A program made the position numbers and the translations under genes. Positions 29,022-37,425 of a stretch of DNA of 64,000 nt are shown piece after piece. Under the pieces are notes generated by a model. That model made no database searches. It worked only from the letters and a program-made list of their open reading frames with translations, and had not been told where the DNA came from. This stretch comes from Candidatus Bealeia paramacronuclearis (GTDB lineage: Bacteria; Pseudomonadota; Alphaproteobacteria; UBA9655), in NCBI RefSeq assembly GCF_035607555.1, contig NZ_JAVHWZ010000001.1:372001-436000 (forward strand), given 5' to 3'. Each line of letters opens with the position of its first letter. Within the stretch, counting starts at the first letter, position 1.

Positions 29022-29113
29022 GGAGGGGTGGCCGAGAGGCTGAAGGCGGCGGTTTGCTAAACCGTTATACGGGTTAAACCGTATCGTGGGTTCGAATCCC
29101 ATCCCCTCCGCCA
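29022..29113 (+). tRNA. tRNA-Ser (anticodon GCT)
   Basis: Class II tRNA with a long variable arm. Acceptor GGAGGGG (29022-29028) pairs with CCCCTCC (29103-29109); the anticodon loop is TTGCTAA, the T-loop GTTCGAATC, and CCA is encoded at 29111-29113. Confidence 0.96.
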
Positions 29114-29149
29114 GTATCCATTTTCAGAGATGGGGGAATAGAACAATTC

Positions 29150-29602
29150 ATGCGTCTTTGTCTCGTTCATCCTGAAATTCCTCAAAATGTGGGAACGCTC
29201 ATTCGATTGGGGGCCTGCTTAAATGTTCCCATTGATGTGATTGAACCTTGTGGATTTCTCTTCACCGATAAAAAACTTAAACGCGCGGGTATGGACTACA
29301 TGGATCTGGCGGTACTGCATCGTTATGACTCATGGGAGGTGTATCAAAAAACGCGAATGCCTGGGCGACTGATTGCACTGGCTCCCCGTGCCTCCACCTA
29401 TCATCATGAATTTTCTTTTGCCCCAAATGATATTCTTGTTCTGGGTCAAGAAAGTTTGGGACTTAATGAAATGACACTTAAAGCCTGCGAGGCTTTAGTG
29501 GCCATTCCTCAAGTTTCAAAAACACGCTCCCTCAACGTCGCGATTGCCGGAGCCATCGTTTTGGGTGAGGCTTTACGCCAAACCCAAGGATTTACATTTT
29601 AG
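29150..29602 (+). CDS. trmL: tRNA (cytidine/uridine-34-2'-O)-methyltransferase TrmL
   Basis: A SPOUT methyltransferase acting on the tRNA wobble base. The 150-residue product has LVHPEIPQNVGTLIRLGACL, the loop LVLGQESLGLNE and the knot end IPQVSKTRSLNVAIAGAIVLGEALR. Normal length. Eleven bp separate it from hemF. Confidence 0.93.
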   Translation: MRLCLVHPEIPQNVGTLIRLGACLNVPIDVIEPCGFLFTDKKLKRAGMDYMDLAVLHRYDSWEVYQKTRMPGRLIALAPRASTYHHEFSFAPNDILVLGQESLGLNEMTLKACEALVAIPQVSKTRSLNVAIAGAIVLGEALRQTQGFTF

Positions 29603-29612
29603 GAGTCAAACT

Positions 29613-30461
29613 ATGGAAGACAAAAAAAAGCGTGCCTCAAGTTGGTTTCAAGATCTTCAATCTCAAATCATTGCGACGTTTGAAGCGATTGAAAGAGAAA
29701 CTACGAATCCTCAACTCCAGGATTTAACGTCGGGCACCTTCAAAAAGTCTTCTTGGGATCGACCGGGTGGAGGCGGGGGCATGATGGCCGTTCTTGAGGG
29801 GCGTGTTTTTGAAAAAGCCGGTGTGAACGTCTCGACCGTTTGGGGCGAATTCTCCGAAGAATTTCGTGCACAAATTCCAGGCGCCGATCATGATCCCCGT
29901 TTTTGGGCAAGTGGTATCTCTTTGGTGGTGCATCCCAGGTCTCCGCATTTGCCTACGGTTCATATGAATACCCGCTTTATTGTGACCCAAAAACATTGGT
30001 TTGGGGGTGGCGCGGATCTGACGCCTCATTTCCCAGTCGAAAAAGACACTGCTGATTTTCATACCGCTATGCAGGGCGCGTGTGATCTTTATGATGAGGA
30101 ATACTACCCCAAATATAAAAAATGGGCGGATGATTATTTCTTCCTTCCCCACAGGAATGAACCGAGAGGCATTGGGGGAATTTTTTACGATTATCATAAT
30201 AGTGAAAATTGGGAGAATGATTTTGCCTTTACCCAAGATGTCGGCAAAGCCTTTCACCACATTTATCCTGAAATCGTAAGACGGCATGTTGAGCGCACAT
30301 GGACTCCCGAGGAAAGATCTCATCAACTCAAACGTCGGGGTCGATATGTCGAGTTTAATTTGCTGTATGATCGCGGAACCCAATTCGGATTTAAAACAGG
30401 CGGTAACACGGATGCAATTCTCATGTCTATGCCTCCTGTGGCCGAATGGCCAGCGCCTTGA
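29613..30461 (+). CDS. hemF: Oxygen-dependent coproporphyrinogen III oxidase
   Basis: Converts coproporphyrinogen III to protoporphyrinogen IX in heme synthesis, using O2. The ATG at 29613 follows AGGAG, giving 282 residues. Signature segments are present: GRVFEKAGVNVSTVWG, LVVHPRSPHLPTVHMN, WFGGGADLTPHFP, PRGIGGIFYDY and RGRYVEFNLLYDRGTQFG. Its stop is followed at once by a disturbed, mobile-element-rich tract. Confidence 0.96.
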   Translation: MEDKKKRASSWFQDLQSQIIATFEAIERETTNPQLQDLTSGTFKKSSWDRPGGGGGMMAVLEGRVFEKAGVNVSTVWGEFSEEFRAQIPGADHDPRFWASGISLVVHPRSPHLPTVHMNTRFIVTQKHWFGGGADLTPHFPVEKDTADFHTAMQGACDLYDEEYYPKYKKWADDYFFLPHRNEPRGIGGIFYDYHNSENWENDFAFTQDVGKAFHHIYPEIVRRHVERTWTPEERSHQLKRRGRYVEFNLLYDRGTQFGFKTGGNTDAILMSMPPVAEWPAP

Positions 30462-30749
30462 GATTTAAGGAAGCCTAGTAACAAGATTCTGTGGCGTTTA
30501 TTGGGTGAGTACGCAGAGAAACGAGAAAACGGTCCCCTCTAGACGGACTAGACATCTCTAGAAACCAGTTGCAAAACCGCCGTATGCGACATCCCGCGTA
30601 CGGTCGTATGAGAGGGAGGGGCAAACTTCCCCTCTCTACTCGATTTTCTGACAACTCGTTGCTAGTTTTGAGGGTATTGGAATTATGTTCTAAGTCTACT
30701 TTTGGTCGGCGGCGTTGCATTTGAAGTTTGTGACAGAGATTTAAGGAAA
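30462..30749. repeat. 13-bp direct repeats bounding a 262-bp segment after hemF
   Basis: GAGATTTAAGGAA occurs at about 30462-30474 and again at about 30737-30749. The 262 bp between hold the group-II-intron-like hairpins and one of the 18-bp inverted repeats. This could be a target duplication or the trace of a recombination; the origin is not settled. Confidence 0.45.
30575..30643 (+). mobile_element. Possible group II intron 3'-end remnant (domain V/VI-like hairpins)
   Basis: CCGTATGCG (30580-30588) pairs with CGCGTACGG (30595-30603), resembling a domain V stem, and is followed by AGAGGGAGGGG / TTCCCCTCTCT (30611-30637), resembling domain VI, then ACTCGAT. The order and the CCGTAYGCG / GTACGG core recall 3' ends of bacterial group II introns. 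The catalytic AGC triad and the two-base bulge are not intact and no reverse-transcriptase gene is present, so at most a dead fragment. Confidence 0.4.
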
Positions 30750-31821
30750 TTTAGTCGATTTTCGAAGGGTTTTGCCAAAAAGTAGACGTGCGGAATCGTG
30801 CCAGTAGCTCCGGCTATGGGGTCGCGATGCTCAAAACGTCAGGTGTTTACTGGCAATAATGCCGTAAATTGATCATTGTATACGCGAGGAGCTTGAAGCC
30901 AAAGTGGTGAAAGCTAATGTGCTCAAAGCGGAGCAAGAGTCTCTTAAATTTGTCCTCCCAGGCAAATACACGCTCAACGGTAAAGAAGCGTTCTTCAAAG
31001 ACATCTGGATTGTAGAGTCTTTTACGGCCACGCTTTGTGTATTTGCGCTTCCTCGGATTTTCCTTGATATTGGGGATCATTCCCGCATTAAAGACAAGCT
31101 TGCGATTGGCCTTGCTATCATATCCGGCATCAAAGCTGGCCATAACGCCTTTTAAAGACATTCCAATGGATTTCAAAAAGCCTTTCAGATCATCTAAGGC
31201 TCTGGGCAAAAGCTTCATTTCACTGGCATTGCCAGGGGCTGTGGTGAAAGGAGACAGAACATTGCAGTTGCGATCTGTAAAGCATACGACCTTTTCCCCT
31301 TTGGTTTTTTTGTGGCCATTGTATCCGATTTGATCTCCGCCTTTCTTTGCGGCCGTTGTACTTCCATCTCCATGGATAATGCTGATATCAAGTTTTCCAT
31401 CTTGAAAAAGACGCGCGACTGATTCCCCAAAAGCCTTATGAAACACTGCCTCTTCAAGCCATTTTTGATAGGCCTTAAAAACACGGCTATAGCAAATCTC
31501 TCGGACTCCACGGACATCTTTTTCAATGGGTAGTGCCTTCCACTGACATCCTGTATAAATCACAGTCATAATGTAATTGAAAATCTTATAAGGAGGCAAT
31601 TTACCCTGGGGTCCACGTTTCGGTTTTGGAATGGCGTCTAAGAAAAATTCATCAAACTGTTCCGGCGTCAACTCCACAGGAATGCTATGTTCTTTACGCT
31701 TTTGATCCTTATCTTTCATTTTCACACTCCTTATCCAACAACACAGTAAAGAGTGTTCAATGCCTTGTTTTACCTCACTTTTTCAACATATTTATTTCAA
31801 ACAAAAACTAGCAACGAGTTG
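30652..31821 (-). mobile_element. IS5-family insertion sequence bounded by 18-bp inverted repeats
   Basis: CAACTCGTTGCTAGTTTT at 30652-30669 is perfectly inverted at 31804-31821, enclosing 1170 bp with an IS5-type transposase on the minus strand. The right end abuts a truncated IS630 gene. No matching target duplication is visible, and a sequence related to part of the transposase's 3' side recurs at 31991-32118, so the locus has been rearranged. Confidence 0.6.
30847..31725 (-). CDS. IS5-family transposase
   Basis: The 292-residue product has the IS5-type N-terminus (ELTPEQFDEFFLDAIPKPKRG, YKIFNYIMTVIYTGCQWK) and a DDE core: IIHGDGSTTAAKKGG (first Asp), GVMASFDAGYDSKANR (second Asp) and a C-terminal helix. 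It appears intact. Confidence 0.88.
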   Translation of the reverse strand: MKMKDKDQKRKEHSIPVELTPEQFDEFFLDAIPKPKRGPQGKLPPYKIFNYIMTVIYTGCQWKALPIEKDVRGVREICYSRVFKAYQKWLEEAVFHKAFGESVARLFQDGKLDISIIHGDGSTTAAKKGGDQIGYNGHKKTKGEKVVCFTDRNCNVLSPFTTAPGNASEMKLLPRALDDLKGFLKSIGMSLKGVMASFDAGYDSKANRKLVFNAGMIPNIKENPRKRKYTKRGRKRLYNPDVFEERFFTVERVFAWEDKFKRLLLRFEHISFHHFGFKLLAYTMINLRHYCQ

Positions 31822-31929
31822 CGTGGCTTCTCCAACGTTAAAAACCTTTGCAGCCTCCCGCTTACGGCCGCCGCTCGTAATGGAGGAGATGACCTTTTTT
31901 CGCAGCTCTTCCGAATATGCTTTTGCCAT
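31792..31929 (-). pseudogene. IS630-family transposase, N-terminal remnant
   Basis: The ATG at 31929 opens MAKAYSEELRKKVISSI...KREAAKVFNVGEAT, the helix-turn-helix start typical of IS630 transposases. Homology stops at the inverted repeat of the IS5 element (31821), after which the frame reads IS sequence to a stop. About 37 residues of a protein several times that length remain. Confidence 0.75.
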
Positions 31930-32376
31930 ACGCTCCTTATACCTAAACTTTTCCTAAAAATCTATCTATTTATAGGGGGATGACTATAGGATGATCAACT
32001 TACGTCATTACTGCAAATAAACAGCTGATGTTTTGAGCATCAGCGATCCTGTGGCCACATTGATGATCCGATCCAACACGCCTACTTTTTCGTCAAACCC
32101 TTCAAAAATCGACTAAAAATAATGAAATGCATGACAAAATCTTCACGGCCAACGCTGGCGGCCTATATCCACTTTATGACAACCATTCCAAATCCAAAAA
32201 ACTATAAACGAGTTGACAGTATCAGAACCGAACAAAAATTGATTGACGTTAATTATTTTTCGATGATATTATTAATTTTTATAAATTATGTATATTGTAA
32301 AAAATTAAATTAAAATTGAATCAGTTATTATTTTTTAATTGTCAAAAAAATGTATAAAACAAAGAGGAAAACAAAA
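31930..32376. other. Intergenic tract: IS5-like remnant, then AT-rich sequence without a gene
   Basis: Apart from the remnant at 31991-32118, I see no supportable gene. The part from about 32200 is very AT-rich and leads to the ribosome site of the next gene. A 63-codon frame at 32122 has no ribosome site or recognisable product. Confidence 0.6.
31991..32118 (+). pseudogene. 3' end remnant of a second IS5-family element
   Basis: ATGATCAACTTACGTCATTACTG encodes MINLRHYCK and a stop, close to the MINLRHYCQ end of the intact transposase at 30847, and the following ~110 bp match the reverse complement of 30748-30846 with many substitutions. It therefore belongs to a diverged relative lying in opposite orientation. 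Confidence 0.65.
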
Positions 32377-32724
32377 ATGAATAAGAAATTTTTCCAGACA
32401 TTGACACATTTCACCATTTTTTTGTGGGGAGTGATTATAATATCAACTGAAAAGGCAGATGCCGCAACTTATATGAGTTGTAGTAATTGTACTTGTACTC
32501 AAGTAAGAGGTGCGAAAACTGGAAATATTTACAACACAGACTGTTACTATACCTTTCAATTGCCAGATACAGAAAAAAAAGATGGTAACATTACTATTTA
32601 CGTTACTTCTCCACAGCAGCAATCTCAATTATTTCCGAATCTCTTGGATTGCCTAGATGACCTTAGAAAAAAAAATTGTTCATTTAGTGGACAAATTGTA
32701 CAAAAGAAAGGGCGATCCAACTGA
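32377..32724 (+). CDS. Small secreted cysteine-containing protein, unknown
   Basis: The ATG at 32377 is chosen over 32350 because AGAGG precedes it and a signal peptide begins there (hydrophobic FTIFLWGVIIIS, cleavage near ADA). The mature ~86 residues carry six Cys: three in SCSNCTCTQ, then DCYY, LDCLDD and KNCSF, suggesting disulfides. I recognise no family. It lies isolated between transposon remnants, with a very AT-rich upstream region, and could have been brought in with mobile DNA. Confidence 0.6.
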   Translation: MNKKFFQTLTHFTIFLWGVIIISTEKADAATYMSCSNCTCTQVRGAKTGNIYNTDCYYTFQLPDTEKKDGNITIYVTSPQQQSQLFPNLLDCLDDLRKKNCSFSGQIVQKKGRSN

Positions 32725-32739
32725 TTTTTGCCCTGAGAG

Positions 32740-33070
32740 ACAGTCTGGAAAAGCGTTTCTATCACAAAGTTTAATACCGATGGAATGGAAGTTTTTAAAC
32801 CCAAGGGTGGGGCGCGTTAATTTCTTGATAAAACGACGTTCTGGCTCAATGATTTGATTGAGAAATTTTCCTCGGCGAATTTCCAATCTTTTTTCCCTAA
32901 GTCGCCTCTTGATTGAAAGCGACAAGCGCAGCCTTCTTACTACCACTTTTATCAATGTTAACCTTATCTGGACGTACATTTTGTTGAAAAGCCTTTTTAA
33001 AGAAAGCCCAAAACTCCGCGCATTCATCTGATTCTCGACAGTGGACCTTACAATAGCAACAAGGAGACAC
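32740..33070 (-). pseudogene. IS6-family transposase remnant (frameshifted)
   Basis: On the minus strand one frame gives FWAFFKKAFQQNVRPDKV followed by NIDKSGSKKAALVAFNQ, and another frame continues with LNQIIEPERRFIKK and PTLGFKNFHSI, the typical IS6/IS26-type C-terminal half. At least one frameshift separates them and the N-terminal part is missing. Confidence 0.7.
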
Positions 33071-33082
33071 GACAAACTGTTA

Positions 33083-33289
33083 AAATATGAAATTATTTTA
33101 CATTATCTCACCCCTTACAACCCGAATTTAAATCCTATCGAGCGATTATGAAAAGTAATGAACGCGTACGTGCACAATAATCGTGTGTTTGGTTTTGCAG
33201 CCAAGTTCAATAGGACCATCATGCAGTTCTTTGCCCAGTGGCCTCTCATGGCCCGCTCCATGATCGATCGCATTAATGACAATTTTTAG
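33083..33289 (+). pseudogene. IS630-family transposase, C-terminal remnant with a nonsense codon
   Basis: Plus-strand frame: LTPYNPNLNPIERL, stop (TGA where TGG for Trp is expected), KVMNAYVHNNRVFGF, ending MARSMIDRINDNF with TAG at 33287-33289. This is the DDE-Glu end of an IS630 transposase. Orientation is opposite to the N-terminal remnant at 31792. It overlaps the end of the sensor kinase by 4 bp. Confidence 0.75.
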
Positions 33290-34908
33290 ATCCTCAATAA
33301 GGCATCTTGATGTCCAAGGGGTATAGACTCTTCAATATTCCCTCGTGGGAGTCGCATGACAAAGGTTGTGCCTTGCCCCGAAATACTTTCAACAGCGATG
33401 CTGCCACCCATCATCTCTGTATAGCGTTTGACAAGGGTGAGGCCCAGTCCTGTGCCACCATATTTTCGTGTAGTCGACGTATCTGCTTGAACAAAGGGAT
33501 TAAAAAGTTTTTTAAGTTGTTGAGGGGTGATTCCACAACCCGTGTCACGCACAGAAAAAACGAGCCAATCTTCTTTTTTGTTTTTTTCAATCCGAATGCT
33601 AAGAGAAATTTTTCCATTCTCTGTAAATTTGGCGGCGTTACTCAAAAGGTTGAGAAGGTTTTGACGCAGTTTCACAAAATCCGAATTCATTAGACCTAGG
33701 TTTTGAGAATCTTCCAAAATAAATTCATTGTGGTTTAGTTTCATTAAGGGTTGAGCCATCCCATTGACATTGAAAATCAGATCATCAACGCTAAAAATCT
33801 CATGATAAATTTCCGTTTTTCCAGCCTCGAGTTTTGAGACGTCCAAAATATCATTAATAAGAGAAAGAAGATGTTGACCTGCATCTTTAATACGATTGAG
33901 ATCACCTGCGGTTTGTGTTTGATTTTCGTCTTGGGCTTGTTCCGCCAATAAATCGCTATATCCAATAATGGCATTTAAAGGTGTCCTCAATTCATGACTC
34001 ATCATAGCCAAAAACTCTGATTTTGCACGACTGGCCTCCAGCGCCGCATCTTTAGCTTTCCGGAGCTCCTCCTCTATCTTTTTGCGATGAGAAATATCCT
34101 TGACAAAACAATAGGTTCCCAACAATTTCTTGTTTTTGTCAAAAGAGGACACAAAGGTCATGCTCATATAAAATTGGCTTCCATCTGCCCGAACACCGCG
34201 AACTTCGCTTCGAATTTTAGATTGATTCAAAGAAGTTTTATAAAGGTTTTGCGCTTTTTCCAAATCATCGGGATAAACAATAATAGGAAGTGCTAAGCCT
34301 ATCATTTCCTCTTGGCTCCAACCAGCAAGCTCAGCAAATGAAGGATTTACTTCCTTAAACATTAAATGGCGATCTAAAAATGCAATACATTCTGCAGCGT
34401 TTTGAAGGGCAAGGCTAAGTCTTTCAGCTTCTTGTTCTGCAATTTTACGAGATGTGATATCAAAAATCGCACCAATAATTTGTTGCGGAATTCCTGCCTC
34501 ATCAAAAATAAAATGCCCTTGTTCAAATAACCATTTTTCAGATTTATTTCTGTCAATGAGTCGATATTCGCACGAAAACCGCCCTTGCTTTTCAAGATTT
34601 TCAAGGATTGCACGAATTCTAAATTTACGATCCTCAGGATGGATGAGTGTTGTAAAGTCACTGGTGGATTGTCCTATAAAGTGAGACGTGGGAAAACCAG
34701 TAATATCCTCTATAAAATCACTTAAAAAAGTAACACGCCTTTCTTCATCTGGTGTGCAACTATAGATGGCGCCTGGCGTAGTATCGATGAGCTGTCGAAT
34801 CCGAAACTCTCTGTCTTTAATGTTTCTACTCATTTCCTGAGCAATAATTGTGGCATGATCTTTTGTTGAGAAAAAGGAGAGCATCAAGAGACCGGAAAGC
34901 AAACTTAA

Positions 34909-35991
34909 CACGAGTTACGCAGTTTGCAGGAGAAGAGAGAAGAGATAAGGTGAGAGGGAATATTTATTAAATGAGAAGAAATGATGTCTCGACACAAATG
35001 CACAAAATCACTTTATCGTTCATTTTTACAAGCCAGCAGTGTGCGCTATTCAGGGTTGGCACTTTCGGAGGTGTCACCGATTCCATTGTCGCATGACAGC
35101 GTCAATCGATGGTTGAGTTCTAGTGCATTGCGTCCGAGCGGAGTGTGGAATCTTACTCAATCTCTTATTAACAAGAAAGAACCTTGTTTTTTAGTATGTG
35201 ACGATACAATTTTGGATAAAAATCGGAGCGAGAAGATAGAGCTTGTGCATTATCAGTATTCTGGGAATGCCCATGATGTTATTGCGGGGATAGGTCTTGT
35301 CAATTTGGTATGGCATGGCCTGAGGAGTCATGACTCTATTCCTGTTGATTATCGTATTTATGATAAAGCCAGCGATGGCAAAAGCAAGAATGACCATTTC
35401 AGGGAAATGTTAAAGCTGGCTCAAGACAGAGGGATAAATCCGGATGACGTGGTTGCAGACGCTTGGTACTCGAGCTTGAATAATCTGAAGGCCATTGAAT
35501 CCATAGGCTGGACATGGGTGATGGGGTTGAAGAAAAACAGGAAAGTGAATCGTGGAGAAACTCTTGAAAAGCTGGACATTCCAGATGAAGGACTGAAAGT
35601 TCACTTACGCGGATATGGATGGATTACTGTTTTCCGGTTTGTTGCCAAAAACGGTCGCACGGATTATATCGGAACCAATAGGGATAATCCCTCTCGTGAT
35701 CATATTGAACTGGTCATGAAATCGCGTTGGAAAATCGAAGTTTATCATCGGGAATTAAAGCAAACATGCGGTCTTGAACGCTGTCAGTCTCGCACGGGAC
35801 GAGCCCAAAGAAATCATATATTTCTTGCCATTTCGGCTTGGATTCAAAGATTTAAAAGACGACTTGCTGGAGGCTTCTCTTTTTATCAGCAGCAGTGGGA
35901 TGTTATTAAGCATGATATCTCTAGAGAAATAACAAAACTCATGTCTTTCGCTTAGATTCCCACCCTTTTGCTGCAAACTGCGTAACTCGTG
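34909..35991 (+). mobile_element. IS4/IS701-like insertion sequence, copy 1
   Basis: 1083 bp with inverted ends CACGAGTTACGCAGTTTGCAG (left) and its complement (right), flanked by the 5-bp duplication CTTAA (34904-34908, 35992-35996). A second copy of equal length lies inverted at 42526-43608. Confidence 0.93.
34981..35955 (+). CDS. IS4/IS701-like transposase, copy 1
   Basis: Intact 324-residue DDE transposase: CFLVCDDTILDK (first Asp), DVVADAWYSS (second Asp) and SRWKIEVYHRELKQTCGLE (Glu with the Y-x-x-x-K pattern). The protein equals that of copy 2 residue for residue. Confidence 0.9.
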   Translation: MMSRHKCTKSLYRSFLQASSVRYSGLALSEVSPIPLSHDSVNRWLSSSALRPSGVWNLTQSLINKKEPCFLVCDDTILDKNRSEKIELVHYQYSGNAHDVIAGIGLVNLVWHGLRSHDSIPVDYRIYDKASDGKSKNDHFREMLKLAQDRGINPDDVVADAWYSSLNNLKAIESIGWTWVMGLKKNRKVNRGETLEKLDIPDEGLKVHLRGYGWITVFRFVAKNGRTDYIGTNRDNPSRDHIELVMKSRWKIEVYHRELKQTCGLERCQSRTGRAQRNHIFLAISAWIQRFKRRLAGGFSFYQQQWDVIKHDISREITKLMSFA

Positions 35992-37119
35992 CTTAAAAGT
36001 GTTCCAAATCCCAAAATGAGATAGCCAATGAAATGTACGGAATCAATTTCATAAAGTGCGGAGGGTGCACTGTAAATGATTGACAATTGACTGTTACTCA
36101 AGGGCAGAGTGGTACTGTGAGAAAATACATTTTCAGAAGAAGACAGTGCATTTTCATAGATAGAATTTACCTTGCCCTGATCATGAAGTGAAATTTTGAG
36201 AAAGTGTTTTTGATCAGGGAAGAACGTGCTCACGAAATTTTCCATATTGAGAGTCAGAATAATCCACCCTTGTGTACGGGCGACTGTTTCTTTTTGATTT
36301 TGAGGGGGCGAACCCTCATCGTATTGCGGTAAAATAAATGTCAGATGATTCTTTTCATTGCTCCCCACATAGGGGCGGTTCCAATCAAACGGGCGCAAAA
36401 GTAGCTCGTGCATTTGAGGGTCAGAACAAACGTCAAACTCTAAATATTTTGAATTTGAGTTTTGAGGATAACTATAGATTCGAGGGCAAATAAGATCTGC
36501 AGCACCTTTGGAGGACACTTTTTGAATATAAGAAATATTATCAATTGCTGGAAAATCTTCATTATGGGAGAGGGTGGACTTGACAAAATTCCCCCATTTT
36601 TTTGAGTCTACAGAGGGATTAGCAGCGTAAAAGCTTTGAATCGCAAAAACAACATCTTCATAGCGCTCAAGTTTTTCTGCAAAGGTCGAGATAAATGTTT
36701 TAGCCTCTTTTCCGAAATGATCTTTAGCGTCCTTATTTTCAACATAAAAAAAACCTTGATAAAGTCCCAACGTCAAAATAAAGGGGATGATCACACCTAT
36801 CCAAAAGGCTTTCTTCTTCAAAATTTTTGAAGAGCAAAAATTAAGATTATCCTTTTGTTCAGGGGGGGGCAATTCTTTCATACGTCGTAAGCTGCTTCTT
36901 GTGGCATTTAAGAATGAGATAAGTATGCTACCAAAATCCTTAATTTTTTGTAAATTTTTAGATTTCTCTAAATCACTAAAATGATCTTGGAGGCTCATAA
37001 ACGGGAAAAAATGTGATAATGTTGAGTTTTTTAAAAAAGCTTGATTGGAAATTTTCCCAGTATGATCACTCTTGGGCATCTTTTAAATTCAGGCACCACC
37101 TTGAACCTTTTGGTTTGAG

Positions 37120-37194
37120 TGGTGGGCGATGACGGGATTGAACCGCCGACCCTCTCGGTGTAAACGAGACGCTCTACCGCTGAGCTAATCGCCC
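37120..37194 (-). tRNA. tRNA-Val (anticodon TAC)
   Basis: Minus-strand cloverleaf: acceptor GGGCGAT (37194-37188) pairs with ATCGCCC (37130-37124), the anticodon loop is TTTACAC, the T-loop GTTCAATCC, and CCA is encoded (37122-37120). Confidence 0.96.
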
Positions 37195-37425
37195 TTGACT
37201 TCTACATGCTATATAACGACCTTCTGAGATTCTGAAAAGGCCTTTTTTCAGTTTTTTAGAATTTTCTGACAATACGAAACTAAAGAGAGGGGAGATGATA
37301 TTTGGAATCAAGCAAGATATCGGTTTGATCAGGGCATCAAAAAATGTTTCTGTCGCATTTGTTAAAAATGAACGAAAAATGAAAAATCTGAATATCAAAA
37401 AATGGCGGAAATTGTCGACTAAAAT

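Larger units (their letters stand above)
33286..37079 (-). pseudogene. CHASE-PAS-PAS sensor histidine kinase, split by an insertion sequence
   Basis: The 5' part (37079 to 35992) encodes a first membrane helix (FWIGVIIPFILTLGLYQGFF), a CHASE-type extracellular sensor and the start of TM2. The 3' part (34908 to 33286) encodes the rest of TM2, two PAS domains (TPGAIYSCTPDEE; EEMIGLALPIIVYPDD), HisKA (KSEFLAMMSHELRTPLNAIIG) and an ATPase domain (LLNLLSNAAKFT, GCGITP, GGTGLGLTLVKRY). Removing 34909-35991 with one CTTAA copy rejoins the frame (FGTLLSLLSGLLM). Ligand and response regulator are unknown; no regulator gene is adjacent. The insertion separates sensor and kinase. Confidence 0.9.

Noticed and set aside
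29724-30383. 219-codon open frame antisense to hemF
   Set aside because: Shadow of hemF; composition is that of a reverse-complemented coding frame.
32122-32313. 63-codon frame in the AT-rich gap
   Set aside because: No ribosome site and no similarity; sits on remnant DNA.
33083-33289. TGA at a conserved Trp codon as a sign of UGA recoding to Trp
   Set aside because: Many intact genes here end in TGA, several within ATGA overlaps (rlmE, cheA, ydbH), so UGA is a stop; the codon marks a dead transposase fragment.
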